Origin: an uncultured Oscillospiraceae bacterium
GTDB lineage: Bacteria; Bacillota; Clostridia; Oscillospirales; Ruminococcaceae
Assembly (NCBI GenBank): GCA_905212515.1
Contig: CAJMEU010000024.1
Location: forward strand, 1-24,458
Reading direction: 5' to 3'
Length of the DNA stretch: 24,458 nt
In this document: one piece after another, positions 6,978 through 13,385 of the stretch
How positions within the stretch are numbered: position 1 is the first letter of the stretch
Layout of the letters: each line of letters begins with the position of its first letter
The notes under the pieces: model-generated
What the model saw: the letters and a program-made list of their open reading frames with translations, nothing else
Databases searched by the model: none
What the model was told of the DNA's origin: nothing
Made by a program: the position numbers and the translations under genes

Positions 6978-7700
6978 ATGGCATTTTGGGGAAAACTGCT
7001 GGGCATCGGCGCGGCGGCCGTAACGGCCGCGGCCGCGCTGAAAGTGGCCCAGAAATACGAGGAAAACAAAGAGCAGGAGGCGCAGCGTACCTTTGACGCC
7101 GAAGGCGGCGAAGTTGCGTATGAGCCGGAGGACGATGTCTTCGCCGAGGGCGCCGAAGAGGCCAGCGACTTTGAGGACAACACCGCGGAGGCTTATCCCT
7201 TCGCCAGCGAGCAGGACGCCGAGGCGGCCTGTGCGGAAGGAGAGGACGACATGGACGTAAAAGATGTATTGAACGACGTGGCCAAAGCCGCCGGCGAGGT
7301 ATTGGACGAAGCCCGCGAAAAGGTGGAAGACGCGGCCGAAAAGGCCGGCGTGGATACCGACAGCGTGAGCAGCGCCCTGCGTGAGGCCGGCAGCGCCCTG
7401 GCGGGCGCGGGCAAGGCCATGGTAAACGCCGGCGCCGCCGTGGCCCACAAGGTGGCCAGCGAGGCCCCGGGCTTCATCGACAAAGTGAAAGAACAGGCCC
7501 CCGGTTTCATCGACAAGGTGAAGGAGCAGGCCCCGGGCTTTATCGACAAGGTGAAGGACCAGGCCGAGGATCTGGTGGATCAGGTGAAAAATGCCGTGAA
7601 CGGCGCCGGCGGAGAGCCCCAGGCCCCCGCCGACGAAACCACGGCCGAAGCCCCTGACGCCCCTGAGGCGGACAGCGCCCCCGAGGAGCCCAAAGAGTAA
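6978..7700 (+). CDS. Acidic Ala/Glu-rich protein with 11-residue repeats, function unknown
   Basis: I do not recognise this 240-residue protein as a named family. The ATG at 6978 follows AGAGGAGC; a TTG at 6960 is in frame but less likely. Residues 1-27 are hydrophobic and Ala-rich (LLGIGAAAVTAAAALKVA), a possible membrane or surface-associating helix. The middle is very acidic. Residues 163-195 hold three nearly identical 11-residue units, APGFIDKVKEQ, APGFIDKVKEQ and APGFIDKVKDQ, then a decayed fourth, AEDLVDQVKNA. The units should form amphipathic helices, a pattern seen in LEA-like and apolipoprotein-like proteins. The tail is Ala/Pro/Glu-rich and disordered-looking. It has its own promoter and terminator. 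An envelope- or stress-related role is only a guess. Confidence 0.8.
   Translation: MAFWGKLLGIGAAAVTAAAALKVAQKYEENKEQEAQRTFDAEGGEVAYEPEDDVFAEGAEEASDFEDNTAEAYPFASEQDAEAACAEGEDDMDVKDVLNDVAKAAGEVLDEAREKVEDAAEKAGVDTDSVSSALREAGSALAGAGKAMVNAGAAVAHKVASEAPGFIDKVKEQAPGFIDKVKEQAPGFIDKVKDQAEDLVDQVKNAVNGAGGEPQAPADETTAEAPDAPEADSAPEEPKE
7464..7595 (+). repeat. 33-bp in-frame tandem repeat (3 copies plus one decayed)
   Basis: The units 7464-7496, 7497-7529 and 7530-7562 encode the 11-residue repeat with synonymous changes only, apart from E to D in the third. 7563-7595 is a diverged fourth unit. Synonymous drift together with protein identity suggests selection on the peptide. Confidence 0.9.
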
Positions 7701-7712
7701 ACACGGCCAATA

Positions 7713-7753
7713 AAAAGGTCCCCGTTCCGCCGGAACGGGGGCCTTTTCTTTTT
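7713..7753. terminator. Bidirectional intrinsic terminator
   Basis: The AAAAAGG-x-CCCCGTTCC arm pairs with GGAACGGGG-x-CCTTTT around a GCC loop. T-rich runs lie on both sides, so it can end both the repeat-protein transcript (plus) and the LCP-like transcript (minus). Confidence 0.85.
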
Positions 7754-7764
7754 ATCTAAAAGGG

Positions 7765-8661
7765 TCAGTCGCTGTCCTCGGCGCTGGCTTTCAGATCGTC
7801 CGAGGCCGCCAGGTATTGGCGGGCCGTGGCCAGGGCGGCGGCGCCCAGCTCGTACCGCTCGTTCTCGCCGGTGCCGGCAAAGGTGCCCGGCAGCCCGGCG
7901 GAGGAGAACAGGGGCTGGTCCTTCTGCAGGAATTTGCACACGCGCTCATAATCATACACCTGGGTGGCCGTCAGGTTGGTGGAACAGCGGGAAATGGCCG
8001 TGCGCAGTGCGTCCGGGATGACGGTGGCCAGCTGTTCGTGCCCGGCCTGCAGGAAGGCCAGGTATCCCGCCGCCCGGAACAGGGGCTGCATCTCGCGGGC
8101 CGCCGCGCCCTCGGCCAGGGCGTCGCACAGCATTTCCGGCGTGAGGGACAGCGTTTCCACCCCGGGCACGGCCAGCTGCAGCTGGCCCAGGGCTTCGGGC
8201 GACATGTAATTCACCAGCCGCAGCCTGGCATTGCCCAGGGGGGCCGCCATTTCGGTCAGTTTTTCCGCCTTGCAGAACACGTAATTGTCAATGGGGATGG
8301 ACAGCGTTTCTTTCAGCGCCGCCACCGCCTGGGCCGGGCCGGCCACGCGGGCCGCGCGCACCAGGGTAAAGGGTGCGCCGTCGCACAATACCACGGTGCT
8401 GGCCGGCATGCTGACCACGTTCACCGCGCGGTGGATGGCGTCCAAACGCACCAGGGTGAAGGTCTCGGGGCTGTCCTCGCCGGTCATCACCAGCAGGGTT
8501 TTTTCGTCGCTCTCCGTGGGGGTGAGGACGGGCACCCCGCTTTGGGAGACGTCCGTGGGCGCCACGCGCGTCACGCCGTACACCACCACGATCAGGTAGC
8601 AGGGCAGCAGCAGTGCCAGCGTGCACACCATGCCTAAAACAAAGGCTCTGCGTTTTGTCAC
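7765..8661 (-). CDS. LCP (LytR-CpsA-Psr)-like membrane protein, degenerate active site
   Basis: LCP enzymes attach wall polymers to peptidoglycan at the outer membrane face. This protein has 298 residues. I chose the GTG at 8661 (VTKRRAFVLG) because AAGGAGG lies eight bases upstream; the longer frame to 8814 lacks such a site and would cross the divergent gene. Residues 1-30 are a basic start plus one membrane helix. The core follows the LCP order: KTLLVMTGED, TLVRLDAIHRAVNVVSMPAS, AVAALKETLSIPIDNYV. However, the usual P-R-D-T catalytic segment reads MPAST and the usual Asp of the SDT motif is Glu. Catalytic activity is therefore doubtful. It is a single-gene unit. It could also be a general extracytoplasmic scaffold. 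Confidence 0.65.
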   Translation of the reverse strand: MTKRRAFVLGMVCTLALLLPCYLIVVVYGVTRVAPTDVSQSGVPVLTPTESDEKTLLVMTGEDSPETFTLVRLDAIHRAVNVVSMPASTVVLCDGAPFTLVRAARVAGPAQAVAALKETLSIPIDNYVFCKAEKLTEMAAPLGNARLRLVNYMSPEALGQLQLAVPGVETLSLTPEMLCDALAEGAAAREMQPLFRAAGYLAFLQAGHEQLATVIPDALRTAISRCSTNLTATQVYDYERVCKFLQKDQPLFSSAGLPGTFAGTGENERYELGAAALATARQYLAASDDLKASAEDSD

Positions 8662-8746
8662 AAAGGTGCCTCCTTTCCATAAAACTGCATATAGGATGGG
8701 CCGGGCGGTAACAGTATATACAGGAAACCCGAAAGGAGTGAAGGAC

Positions 8747-8890
8747 ATGGACGCAGAGGACAAGGTAAAAAACCCGGTGGTGCGGCAGATCTTGAAACAG
8801 CAGCGCAGCGGCACCGACCCCCAGGGCAGTTATACCGGCGCCCCGCTGGACCCTTGGGAGAAACCGGTGCAGGACGCGGACGATTTGTGA
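8747..8890 (+). CDS. Small protein of 47 residues, conserved-looking, function unknown
   Basis: The ATG at 8747 follows AAAGGAGTG at a good distance, and the gene is divergent from the LCP-like gene. The protein is MDAEDKVKNP... and ends DPWEKPVQDADDL. The segment DPQGSYTGAPLDPWEKPVQDADDL has the Gly-Ser-Tyr-Thr-Gly and acidic tail pattern that I associate with small hypothetical proteins of Clostridia, but no function is known to me. It is hydrophilic, with no membrane helix or signal peptide. A hairpin terminator follows at 8913. The longer frame to 8621 is not needed. Confidence 0.7.
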   Translation: MDAEDKVKNPVVRQILKQQRSGTDPQGSYTGAPLDPWEKPVQDADDL

Positions 8891-8912
8891 CGCGGAAAAG
8901 CCGCCGGACAAA

Positions 8913-8947
8913 AAGCAGCCCCGCTTTTTTAAAAGGCGGGGCTGCTT
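8913..8947. terminator. Intrinsic terminator, probably bidirectional
   Basis: AAGCAGCCCCGC (8913-8924) pairs over 12 bp with GCGGGGCTGCTT (8936-8947). On the minus strand it is followed by TTTTTGT; on the plus strand the tail is weaker. Confidence 0.75.
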
Positions 8948-8952
8948 GCGGT

Positions 8953-9006
8953 TTATTCCTTTTTCTTCTGTTTTTTCAACTGCTGTGGTTCCACCGTTTT
9001 CTTCAT
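8953..9006 (-). CDS. Possible 17-residue basic peptide
   Basis: ATG at 9006 to TAA at 8953 encodes MKKTVEPQQLKKQKKKE. It lies between two hairpins downstream of the lipoprotein gene. The ribosome site (GTGGAACGG) is weak and no promoter is evident, so this may be chance; it is listed because the stretch is otherwise unexplained. Confidence 0.2.
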   Translation of the reverse strand: MKKTVEPQQLKKQKKKE

Positions 9007-9023
9007 CCGTTCCACTAACCTAC

Positions 9024-9060
9024 AAGAGCCCCTTTCGCTCAAAAGGCGAAAGGGGCTCTT
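9024..9060. terminator. Strong hairpin downstream of lipoprotein gene
   Basis: AAGAGCCCCTTTCGC (9024-9038) pairs over 15 bp with GCGAAAGGGGCTCTT (9046-9060). It lies directly after the lipoprotein stop codon. No long T-run follows on the minus strand, so it may stabilise the mRNA end or terminate weakly. Confidence 0.7.
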
Positions 9061-9065
9061 TACGC

Positions 9066-9833
9066 CTAGGATTGCACGGGTGCAAACTCCAAAAATGTCA
9101 GGAAGTTCCCGCCCTCTCCCCGGCACAGGCGATAGACGATTTGATGCATCCCGTATTCCAGAAAGGGCTGGCCGGCGGCGTCGATGTAATCCAGGGTGTC
9201 GGTCAGGGTAAACCGGGCAGTGACAAGGTCAGGCTTTTGAAACGAGACCTGCAAATCCTTATAGGCATAGGGGGAACGGGGAAGCTCCTGCTCCAAAGAG
9301 AAACTGAACATCTGTGTTTCAGGATCGTAATCTTCAGTTTCGTATTCCCAGGAAGTGACGCCGAACAATCGTCGGACGCATTCCTGCACATCGGGCCATT
9401 GCAGAACGGCAATCAAATAGGGCGATTCCTCAATGGTTATCATCTCATGATAGGGATGGTCCTCCTCCTCGTGATAAGAGGAAAGGGTAACGATTAAATT
9501 GTATATGTGCGGGTCGCTGAGGGCGGTCGTTTTTTGTGAAATATCCGTTGAGTGGGCAATCGCGCGGGTAACCACATGGTCAGTCAGCAAAGCGGCCTGC
9601 CGAATGGCCGTCTCCACCTCTTCGGTTGCAAACGCTTTCTCGTTCTCTCCATCCGGCGCGCTTTCCTCCGCAACGTCAGATTCCGGCTGCGGCGGCAGGC
9701 TTTCCGACACGGCGATGGAGGATGGGCCGGATGGCGGAGGCGCCGGCACAGAGGCCGGCGCCTGCGGCGCACAGCCACCCAGCAGGGTCGTCAGCAGCAG
9801 CAATGCCATAGCCAGAGAAAATCGTTGTTTCAT
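9066..9833 (-). CDS. Lipoprotein of unknown function
   Basis: This 255-residue protein starts at ATG 9833 with AAGGAGG upstream. Residues 1-20 are a signal peptide with the lipobox LLGGC and lipidated Cys21, so it should be anchored on the outer face of the membrane. Residues 22-75 are a Pro/Ala/Ser/Glu-rich linker. The rest (about 80-255) is a soluble domain with alternating aromatic and charged strands (for example SYHEEEDHPYHEM and FSFSLEQELPRSPYAYKDLQVSF). I do not recognise the fold. Its codon use is less GC-rich than most neighbours, and it faces away from the HTH gene across an AT-rich gap, so the two may be linked. Function is not assigned. Confidence 0.85.
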   Translation of the reverse strand: MKQRFSLAMALLLLTTLLGGCAPQAPASVPAPPPSGPSSIAVSESLPPQPESDVAEESAPDGENEKAFATEEVETAIRQAALLTDHVVTRAIAHSTDISQKTTALSDPHIYNLIVTLSSYHEEEDHPYHEMITIEESPYLIAVLQWPDVQECVRRLFGVTSWEYETEDYDPETQMFSFSLEQELPRSPYAYKDLQVSFQKPDLVTARFTLTDTLDYIDAAGQPFLEYGMHQIVYRLCRGEGGNFLTFLEFAPVQS

Positions 9834-10030
9834 CCCTTTTCCTCCTTTTCCCAAAGGCATGTTGGCAGAAAACTATTGTTTTGGCGTGCAGCGTACCTAT
9901 AACATATACTACATTTTCTGCGTTGTTAAATCAAGTTGACAAATTTCCAACAAAGATTGGTTGAAAAAATCCACTCCATTTGCGATACTTTTCTTGCGGT
10001 CGCAAACGAAAATAACTTTGGAGGCAACTT
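9834..10030. promoter_or_regulatory. AT-rich divergent promoter region, lipoprotein / HTH gene
   Basis: For the HTH gene, TTGAAA (9961-9966), a 17-nt spacer and GATACT (9984-9989) form a candidate promoter. An inverted repeat TTTGCGA (9979-9985) / TCGCAAA (10000-10006) flanks the -10 and could be the HTH protein's own operator. On the minus strand, TTGATT-17-TAGTAT is a possible lipoprotein promoter. The stretch is much richer in A and T than its surroundings. Confidence 0.5.
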
Positions 10031-10255
10031 ATGAATTTCAATGAAAAGCTGATAAATTTGAGAAAGTCTAAAGGCCTTTCGCAAGAGGAATTGGGAAACG
10101 AATTGAAAGTTTCCAGACAAAGTATTTCCAAATGGGAGTCTGGCCAATCTTATCCGGATTTTCAACGATTGGTTTTATTAAGTGATTATTTTGGCTTAAC
10201 TCTGGATGAATTGGTCAGAGATATTGACGTGCAAGAGTGCGAGAAAAAAATTTGA
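10031..10255 (+). CDS. XRE-family HTH regulator (DNA-binding part; reading frame ends early)
   Basis: This DNA-binding protein of the Cro/C1 type reads 74 residues in the open frame. The ATG at 10031 has GGAGG six bases before it. The HTH covers about residues 5-60: KLINLRKSKGLSQEELGNEL, then VSRQSISKWESGQSYP, and the typical end DYFGLTLDELV. The frame stops at TGA just after a run of seven A (10244-10250). The bases beyond encode a membrane helix in the -1 frame, described separately. The gene is clearly more AT-rich than its neighbours, which suggests transfer. As it stands it could act as a soluble repressor; the full protein would be membrane-tethered. Confidence 0.8.
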   Translation: MNFNEKLINLRKSKGLSQEELGNELKVSRQSISKWESGQSYPDFQRLVLLSDYFGLTLDELVRDIDVQECEKKI

Positions 10256-10392
10256 ATAATGAAAAATTATCATCCATATACAACGATCTGAACAAGAGCA
10301 AAAACTTTATCAGAGTTTGCCTTGGGATCGGCGCGGCAGCTCTTGTCTTTCTTGCCATAATCATTGTGTACGGAATTTTCTTTGTACCCTAA
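10031..10392 (+). pseudogene. HTH-plus-membrane-helix gene, frameshifted at a run of seven A
   Basis: Adding one A to the run of seven A at 10244-10250 joins the HTH frame to an open frame. That frame reads NLNNEKLSSIYNDLNKSK, then FIRVCLGIGAAALVFLAIII and VYGIFFVP, ending at TAA 10390-10392. The joined protein would be 120 residues: an N-terminal HTH, a linker and one C-terminal membrane helix, an architecture common among Firmicute XRE regulators. The break could be a true mutation, a sequencing or assembly error, or slippage at the A-run. A terminator follows directly, which supports 10392 as the original gene end. Confidence 0.75.
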
Positions 10393-10410
10393 CAGCAGGT
10401 ACTTGTGACA

Positions 10411-10454
10411 AAACGCCCCGCCCCACGTTTCCGCGGGCAGGGTGTTTCTTTTTT
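10411..10454. terminator. Terminator between HTH gene and spoVT
   Basis: AAACGCCCCGCCC (10411-10423) pairs with GGGCAGGGTGTTT (10435-10447) with one mismatch and one G-T pair, followed by CTTTTTT on the plus strand and TTTTG on the minus. It can serve both converging genes. Confidence 0.75.
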
Positions 10455-10464
10455 ATGTGATCCT

Positions 10465-10998
10465 TTACTCCTCCAGCTGGCGGCCCAGGTAGGCGGCCGC
10501 CAGGCGCAGCAGGGCCTGGGTGCACTCGGAGGGGATATCCTGGGTGGCGGGGCCCACCAGGCCCACGCTGCCGGCCAGGTCCCCCCCCGCAATGATGGGC
10601 GCCAGGGCGCCGCAGTACAGCGCGCCGCCTTCGCACACCGGCACCGGCGACAGCGGGCCCACGGCCCAGGGGCGGCGCTGGTCGATCAAATTGCCGTACC
10701 CCGGGGACAGCATGCGCTCGGCCACCTCCCGGGCGCCCGGGCCCACGGCCACCACACGGTCGCGGTCCGTCACGATGACCGGGCAGCCCACGGCTTTGCC
10801 CAGTACCTCGGCCATATTTTTGGCCGCCGGGCCCATCTCGCCGATGGGGCTGTATTTGCGGAACACCACTTCCCCTTCGCCGGACACAAAAATCTCAAGC
10901 GGGTCGCCCACGCGGATAGCCTGGGTGCGGCGGATCTCCTTCGGGATCACCACCCGCCCCAAATCATCGATGCGGCGCACGATACCTGTCGCTTTCAT
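10465..10998 (-). CDS. spoVT: Stage V sporulation protein T
   Basis: SpoVT is a forespore transcription factor that adjusts sigma-G-dependent genes. The protein has 177 residues, matching the family length. The ATG at 10998 follows AAAGGAGAAG. Residues 1-50 form an AbrB-type swapped-hairpin DNA-binding domain: MKATGIVRRIDDLGRVVIPK, EIRRTQAIRVGDPLEIF. Residues 55-177 form a GAF-like domain (for example NMAEVLGKAVGCPVIVTDRD and the end LLRLAAAYLGRQLEE). Its presence indicates that the organism has, or recently had, sporulation. A sporulation-type promoter candidate lies upstream. Confidence 0.94.
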   Translation of the reverse strand: MKATGIVRRIDDLGRVVIPKEIRRTQAIRVGDPLEIFVSGEGEVVFRKYSPIGEMGPAAKNMAEVLGKAVGCPVIVTDRDRVVAVGPGAREVAERMLSPGYGNLIDQRRPWAVGPLSPVPVCEGGALYCGALAPIIAGGDLAGSVGLVGPATQDIPSECTQALLRLAAAYLGRQLEE

Positions 10999-11035
10999 AT
11001 CGCTTCTCCTTTATCCATTTTCTAACACTTGTTCC

Positions 11036-11064
11036 TATTATTTCTCCTGGAAAAGTTTTTATTC
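11036..11064 (-). promoter_or_regulatory. Candidate forespore (sigma-G/F-type) promoter of spoVT
   Basis: On the minus strand GAATA (11064-11060), a 17-nt spacer and AATAATA (11042-11036) resemble the GHATR / CATnnTA pattern of forespore sigma factors, about 37 bases before the start codon. B. subtilis spoVT is known to be sigma-G dependent. The match at the -10 is imperfect. Confidence 0.4.
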
Positions 11065-11075
11065 CCGCCCAACAG

Positions 11076-11121
11076 AAAAGCCTGATTTTCGCTGCGGAGA
11101 GACAGCAAAAATCAGGCTTTT
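11076..11121. terminator. Terminator of the lacI-kinase-deoC unit
   Basis: AAAAGCCTGATTTT-C-GCTG (11076-11094) pairs with CAGCAAAAATCAGGCTTTT (11103-11121). It lies 14 bases after the deoC stop on the minus strand, where TTTTCTGTT follows the stem. Confidence 0.8.
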
Positions 11122-11135
11122 GAATTTTTATCCGT

Positions 11136-11819
11136 TCAGAGCCCGGTGAATTCCTGCAGGATGGACACGCTGAAAGCGGACCCGATGCGCTCGGCGCCCG
11201 CTTCCACAGCGGCCGCCACATCGGCCAAGGTGCGCATGGCGCCGGCCGCTTTTACCTTTACCCGCGTGCCCACCACCTCTTTCATGATACCCACATCCTC
11301 TGCCGTGGCGCCGCCGGGGCCAAAACCAGTGGAGGTTTTTACAAAGTCGATGCCTGTGCGCAGGGCGATCTCACAGGCCAGCACTTTGGCCTGTTTGTCC
11401 AGATAACAGTTTTCCAGGATCACCTTACACACCGCGTCCCTGTCATGGCATTTGGCCACGATGCGCTTCATCTCCTCCTCGATATACGCGCCGTCGGCGT
11501 CCAGCAGTTTGCCGATGTTGAGCACATAATCCACCTCATGGGCGCCTTCCTCCAGGGCGATGCGCGCCTCGGCCTCTTTGGCCCTGGCCGACGCCTGCCC
11601 GAAGGGAAAACCCACCGCGGCCCCCACCTTCACCCCCGTGCCCTCCAGGGCCCTCACGTAATCGGCCACATGGCTGGTGTTGATGGCCGCCGAGTAAAAG
11701 CCGTACTGCCGGCACTCCTGGATATGGCGGGCAAAATCCGCACAGGTATTCTCCGGGCGCAGCAGCGAATGGTCAAACAGCGCCGCGAACTGGGCGCTGG
11801 TCATGGTGTCGATCTTCAT
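11136..11819 (-). CDS. deoC: Deoxyribose-phosphate aldolase
   Basis: This class I aldolase splits 2-deoxyribose-5-phosphate into glyceraldehyde-3-phosphate and acetaldehyde. It has 227 residues, the usual length for the Firmicute form. The key residues are present: Asp97 (EVDYVLNIG), Schiff-base Lys161 (DFVKTSTGFG) and Lys190 (VKAAGAMR). The ATG at 11819 lies 4 bases after the kinase stop, with AAGGAG inside the end of the kinase gene, so the two are coupled. No deoxynucleoside genes (deoA, deoD, deoB) are nearby. Its place in a LacI-controlled sugar operon suggests that it may cleave a sugar phosphate made by this pathway. That is inference; a conventional DERA role is equally possible. Confidence 0.95.
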   Translation of the reverse strand: MKIDTMTSAQFAALFDHSLLRPENTCADFARHIQECRQYGFYSAAINTSHVADYVRALEGTGVKVGAAVGFPFGQASARAKEAEARIALEEGAHEVDYVLNIGKLLDADGAYIEEEMKRIVAKCHDRDAVCKVILENCYLDKQAKVLACEIALRTGIDFVKTSTGFGPGGATAEDVGIMKEVVGTRVKVKAAGAMRTLADVAAAVEAGAERIGSAFSVSILQEFTGL

Positions 11820-11823
11820 TTTT

Positions 11824-13353
11824 TCATCTCCTTGTCAGGGCATCCAGCCGATGGTCCAGCTGTTCCAATGCCTCGCTGCTCTGCAGATACAGGGCAAAAT
11901 ACTCCTCATAAATACGGTGTTTTTCCGCGTCGGGCTCAAACGTGCGGGACGCGGGCTGCATGGCCCGGGCAATTTCCTCCAGGCTGACGCCGCCGTCCAA
12001 GGCGTAAGCGCACAGGATGGCCGCGCCCAGGGGCGTTGCGTCGCTGACGCTGCCCGCCTGTACCACGCAGCCGGTGACATCGGCCTTGATCTGCTGCCAC
12101 AGCGAGATGCGGGCCCCGCCGCCCATACAGCGGATGGTGTCGATATCGCAGCCAGAAACCTGCGTATGCATCTGTAAAATGCGCTTTGCCTGATAGCACA
12201 GCCCCTCCAGCACGGCCCGCAGCAGGTGGGCCGAAGTGTGCTCTGCGGTGAGGCCCAGCAGGGTGCCTTTGCGAAGCGGGTCCCACGAGGGCGCGCCGGC
12301 CCCCCGCAGCGCCGGGTGGAAGATCAGCCCCCCGCTGCCCGCGGGCAGAGAAGCCGCGGTGCCGAACAGGGCGTCGTAATCCCCGCGCATCTGCTGGGGG
12401 GTGAAGTCATGGTGGGAGGCAAAGCGCTGCACCGCCCAATCCACACACACGCCTGAGGATACGATACCGCCCCAGGTGATAAAGCGCTCGGGCAGGGGAT
12501 GGCGCGTACACCGCTGACCCCGCATCTCCGCCGGCAACGCCTCGCCGGGCTGGGAAACATGCAGGAACGGCTCGGCCGTGCCGGAGGAATCGAACACCAT
12601 ATTGCCGCTGAACGCGCCGCCCGCGATGGACGCCACCGGATGGTCATGGCCGCCCAGCACCACGGGCAGGCCCCGAGGCAGGCCGGTTTCACGCGCGGCC
12701 TGCGCGCTGACGCCGCCCGCCACGCTGCCGCTGGGCAGCACCTGGGGGAAGAGGGACGGGGCCAGCCCAAAGGGGGCCAGCATCTCCTCGGACCAGGCGC
12801 ACCGCCCCAGGTCGAACGCCAAGGTGCGGCAGGCCATGGAGGGGTCGGTGACGAAGCGGCCGCACAGCTGGTAGTTGACGTAATCCGCCATTTGCAGCCA
12901 TTTGTGGGCCCGGGCGAACACCTCCGGGTAATGGGCACGCATCCACAGCATCTTCGGCAGGGAGAAGATGGCCCCCACCTCGGTGCCGGTGATGGCAAAC
13001 GCGCGCTGCGCGCCCACCTGCCGGCGCACCTGGCCGGCCTGCTCGATGGAGCGCGTGTCAAACCAGGGAATGATGGGGAAGACGGGCTGGCCGTCCTGCC
13101 CCATGGGCACCACGGCCTCGCCCATGCTGGTGACGCTGACGGCCGCCAGTTCGCCCAGCGGATAGCTGGCGCCGACCTCGGCGATCATCTCCACCACGCT
13201 CTCCCACACCTGGCGGGGATCGTAGTAAGGCAGGCCGTCCTGCCCCTGCACGGTGCGCGCCGGGCGTTTGGCGCTGCACACGGGCACGCATTGCCGGGAA
13301 AACACCACCGCTTTCCAGTTGGTGGTGCCGATATCCAGTGCGAGAAATCCCAT
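11824..13353 (-). CDS. FGGY-family carbohydrate kinase
   Basis: The family phosphorylates sugars, often ketoses, with ATP. It has 509 residues, in the normal range. The ATG at 13353 (MGFLALDIGTTNWKAVVF) follows GGAAGGAGC. The N-terminal ATP loop DIGTT is at residues 7-11. Substrate-side motifs are PWFDTRS (Asp99, Arg101) and GGHDHPVAS with the likely catalytic base Asp237. The C-terminal half has DSSGTAEP, PSWDPLRKGTLLGLT and the nucleotide-binding CMGGGARISLWQQIKAD. Relatives include xylulo-, ribulo-, fuculo- and gluconokinases, and I cannot place it in one of these. It sits between lacI (32 bases upstream) and deoC. In this locus it probably phosphorylates the ketose formed by the PMI-like isomerase. 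Confidence 0.92.
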   Translation of the reverse strand: MGFLALDIGTTNWKAVVFSRQCVPVCSAKRPARTVQGQDGLPYYDPRQVWESVVEMIAEVGASYPLGELAAVSVTSMGEAVVPMGQDGQPVFPIIPWFDTRSIEQAGQVRRQVGAQRAFAITGTEVGAIFSLPKMLWMRAHYPEVFARAHKWLQMADYVNYQLCGRFVTDPSMACRTLAFDLGRCAWSEEMLAPFGLAPSLFPQVLPSGSVAGGVSAQAARETGLPRGLPVVLGGHDHPVASIAGGAFSGNMVFDSSGTAEPFLHVSQPGEALPAEMRGQRCTRHPLPERFITWGGIVSSGVCVDWAVQRFASHHDFTPQQMRGDYDALFGTAASLPAGSGGLIFHPALRGAGAPSWDPLRKGTLLGLTAEHTSAHLLRAVLEGLCYQAKRILQMHTQVSGCDIDTIRCMGGGARISLWQQIKADVTGCVVQAGSVSDATPLGAAILCAYALDGGVSLEEIARAMQPASRTFEPDAEKHRIYEEYFALYLQSSEALEQLDHRLDALTRR

Positions 13354-13385
13354 TTTTCTGCTCCTTCCACAGGAACAGCGAATGC

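Noticed and set aside
7464..7562. Possible CRISPR-like repeat array
   Set aside because: The 33-bp units are directly adjacent without spacers and encode an in-frame peptide repeat.
7816..8637. Plus-strand ORF of 273 codons
   Set aside because: Antisense to the LCP-like gene, which has a membrane helix, a start site and a terminator.
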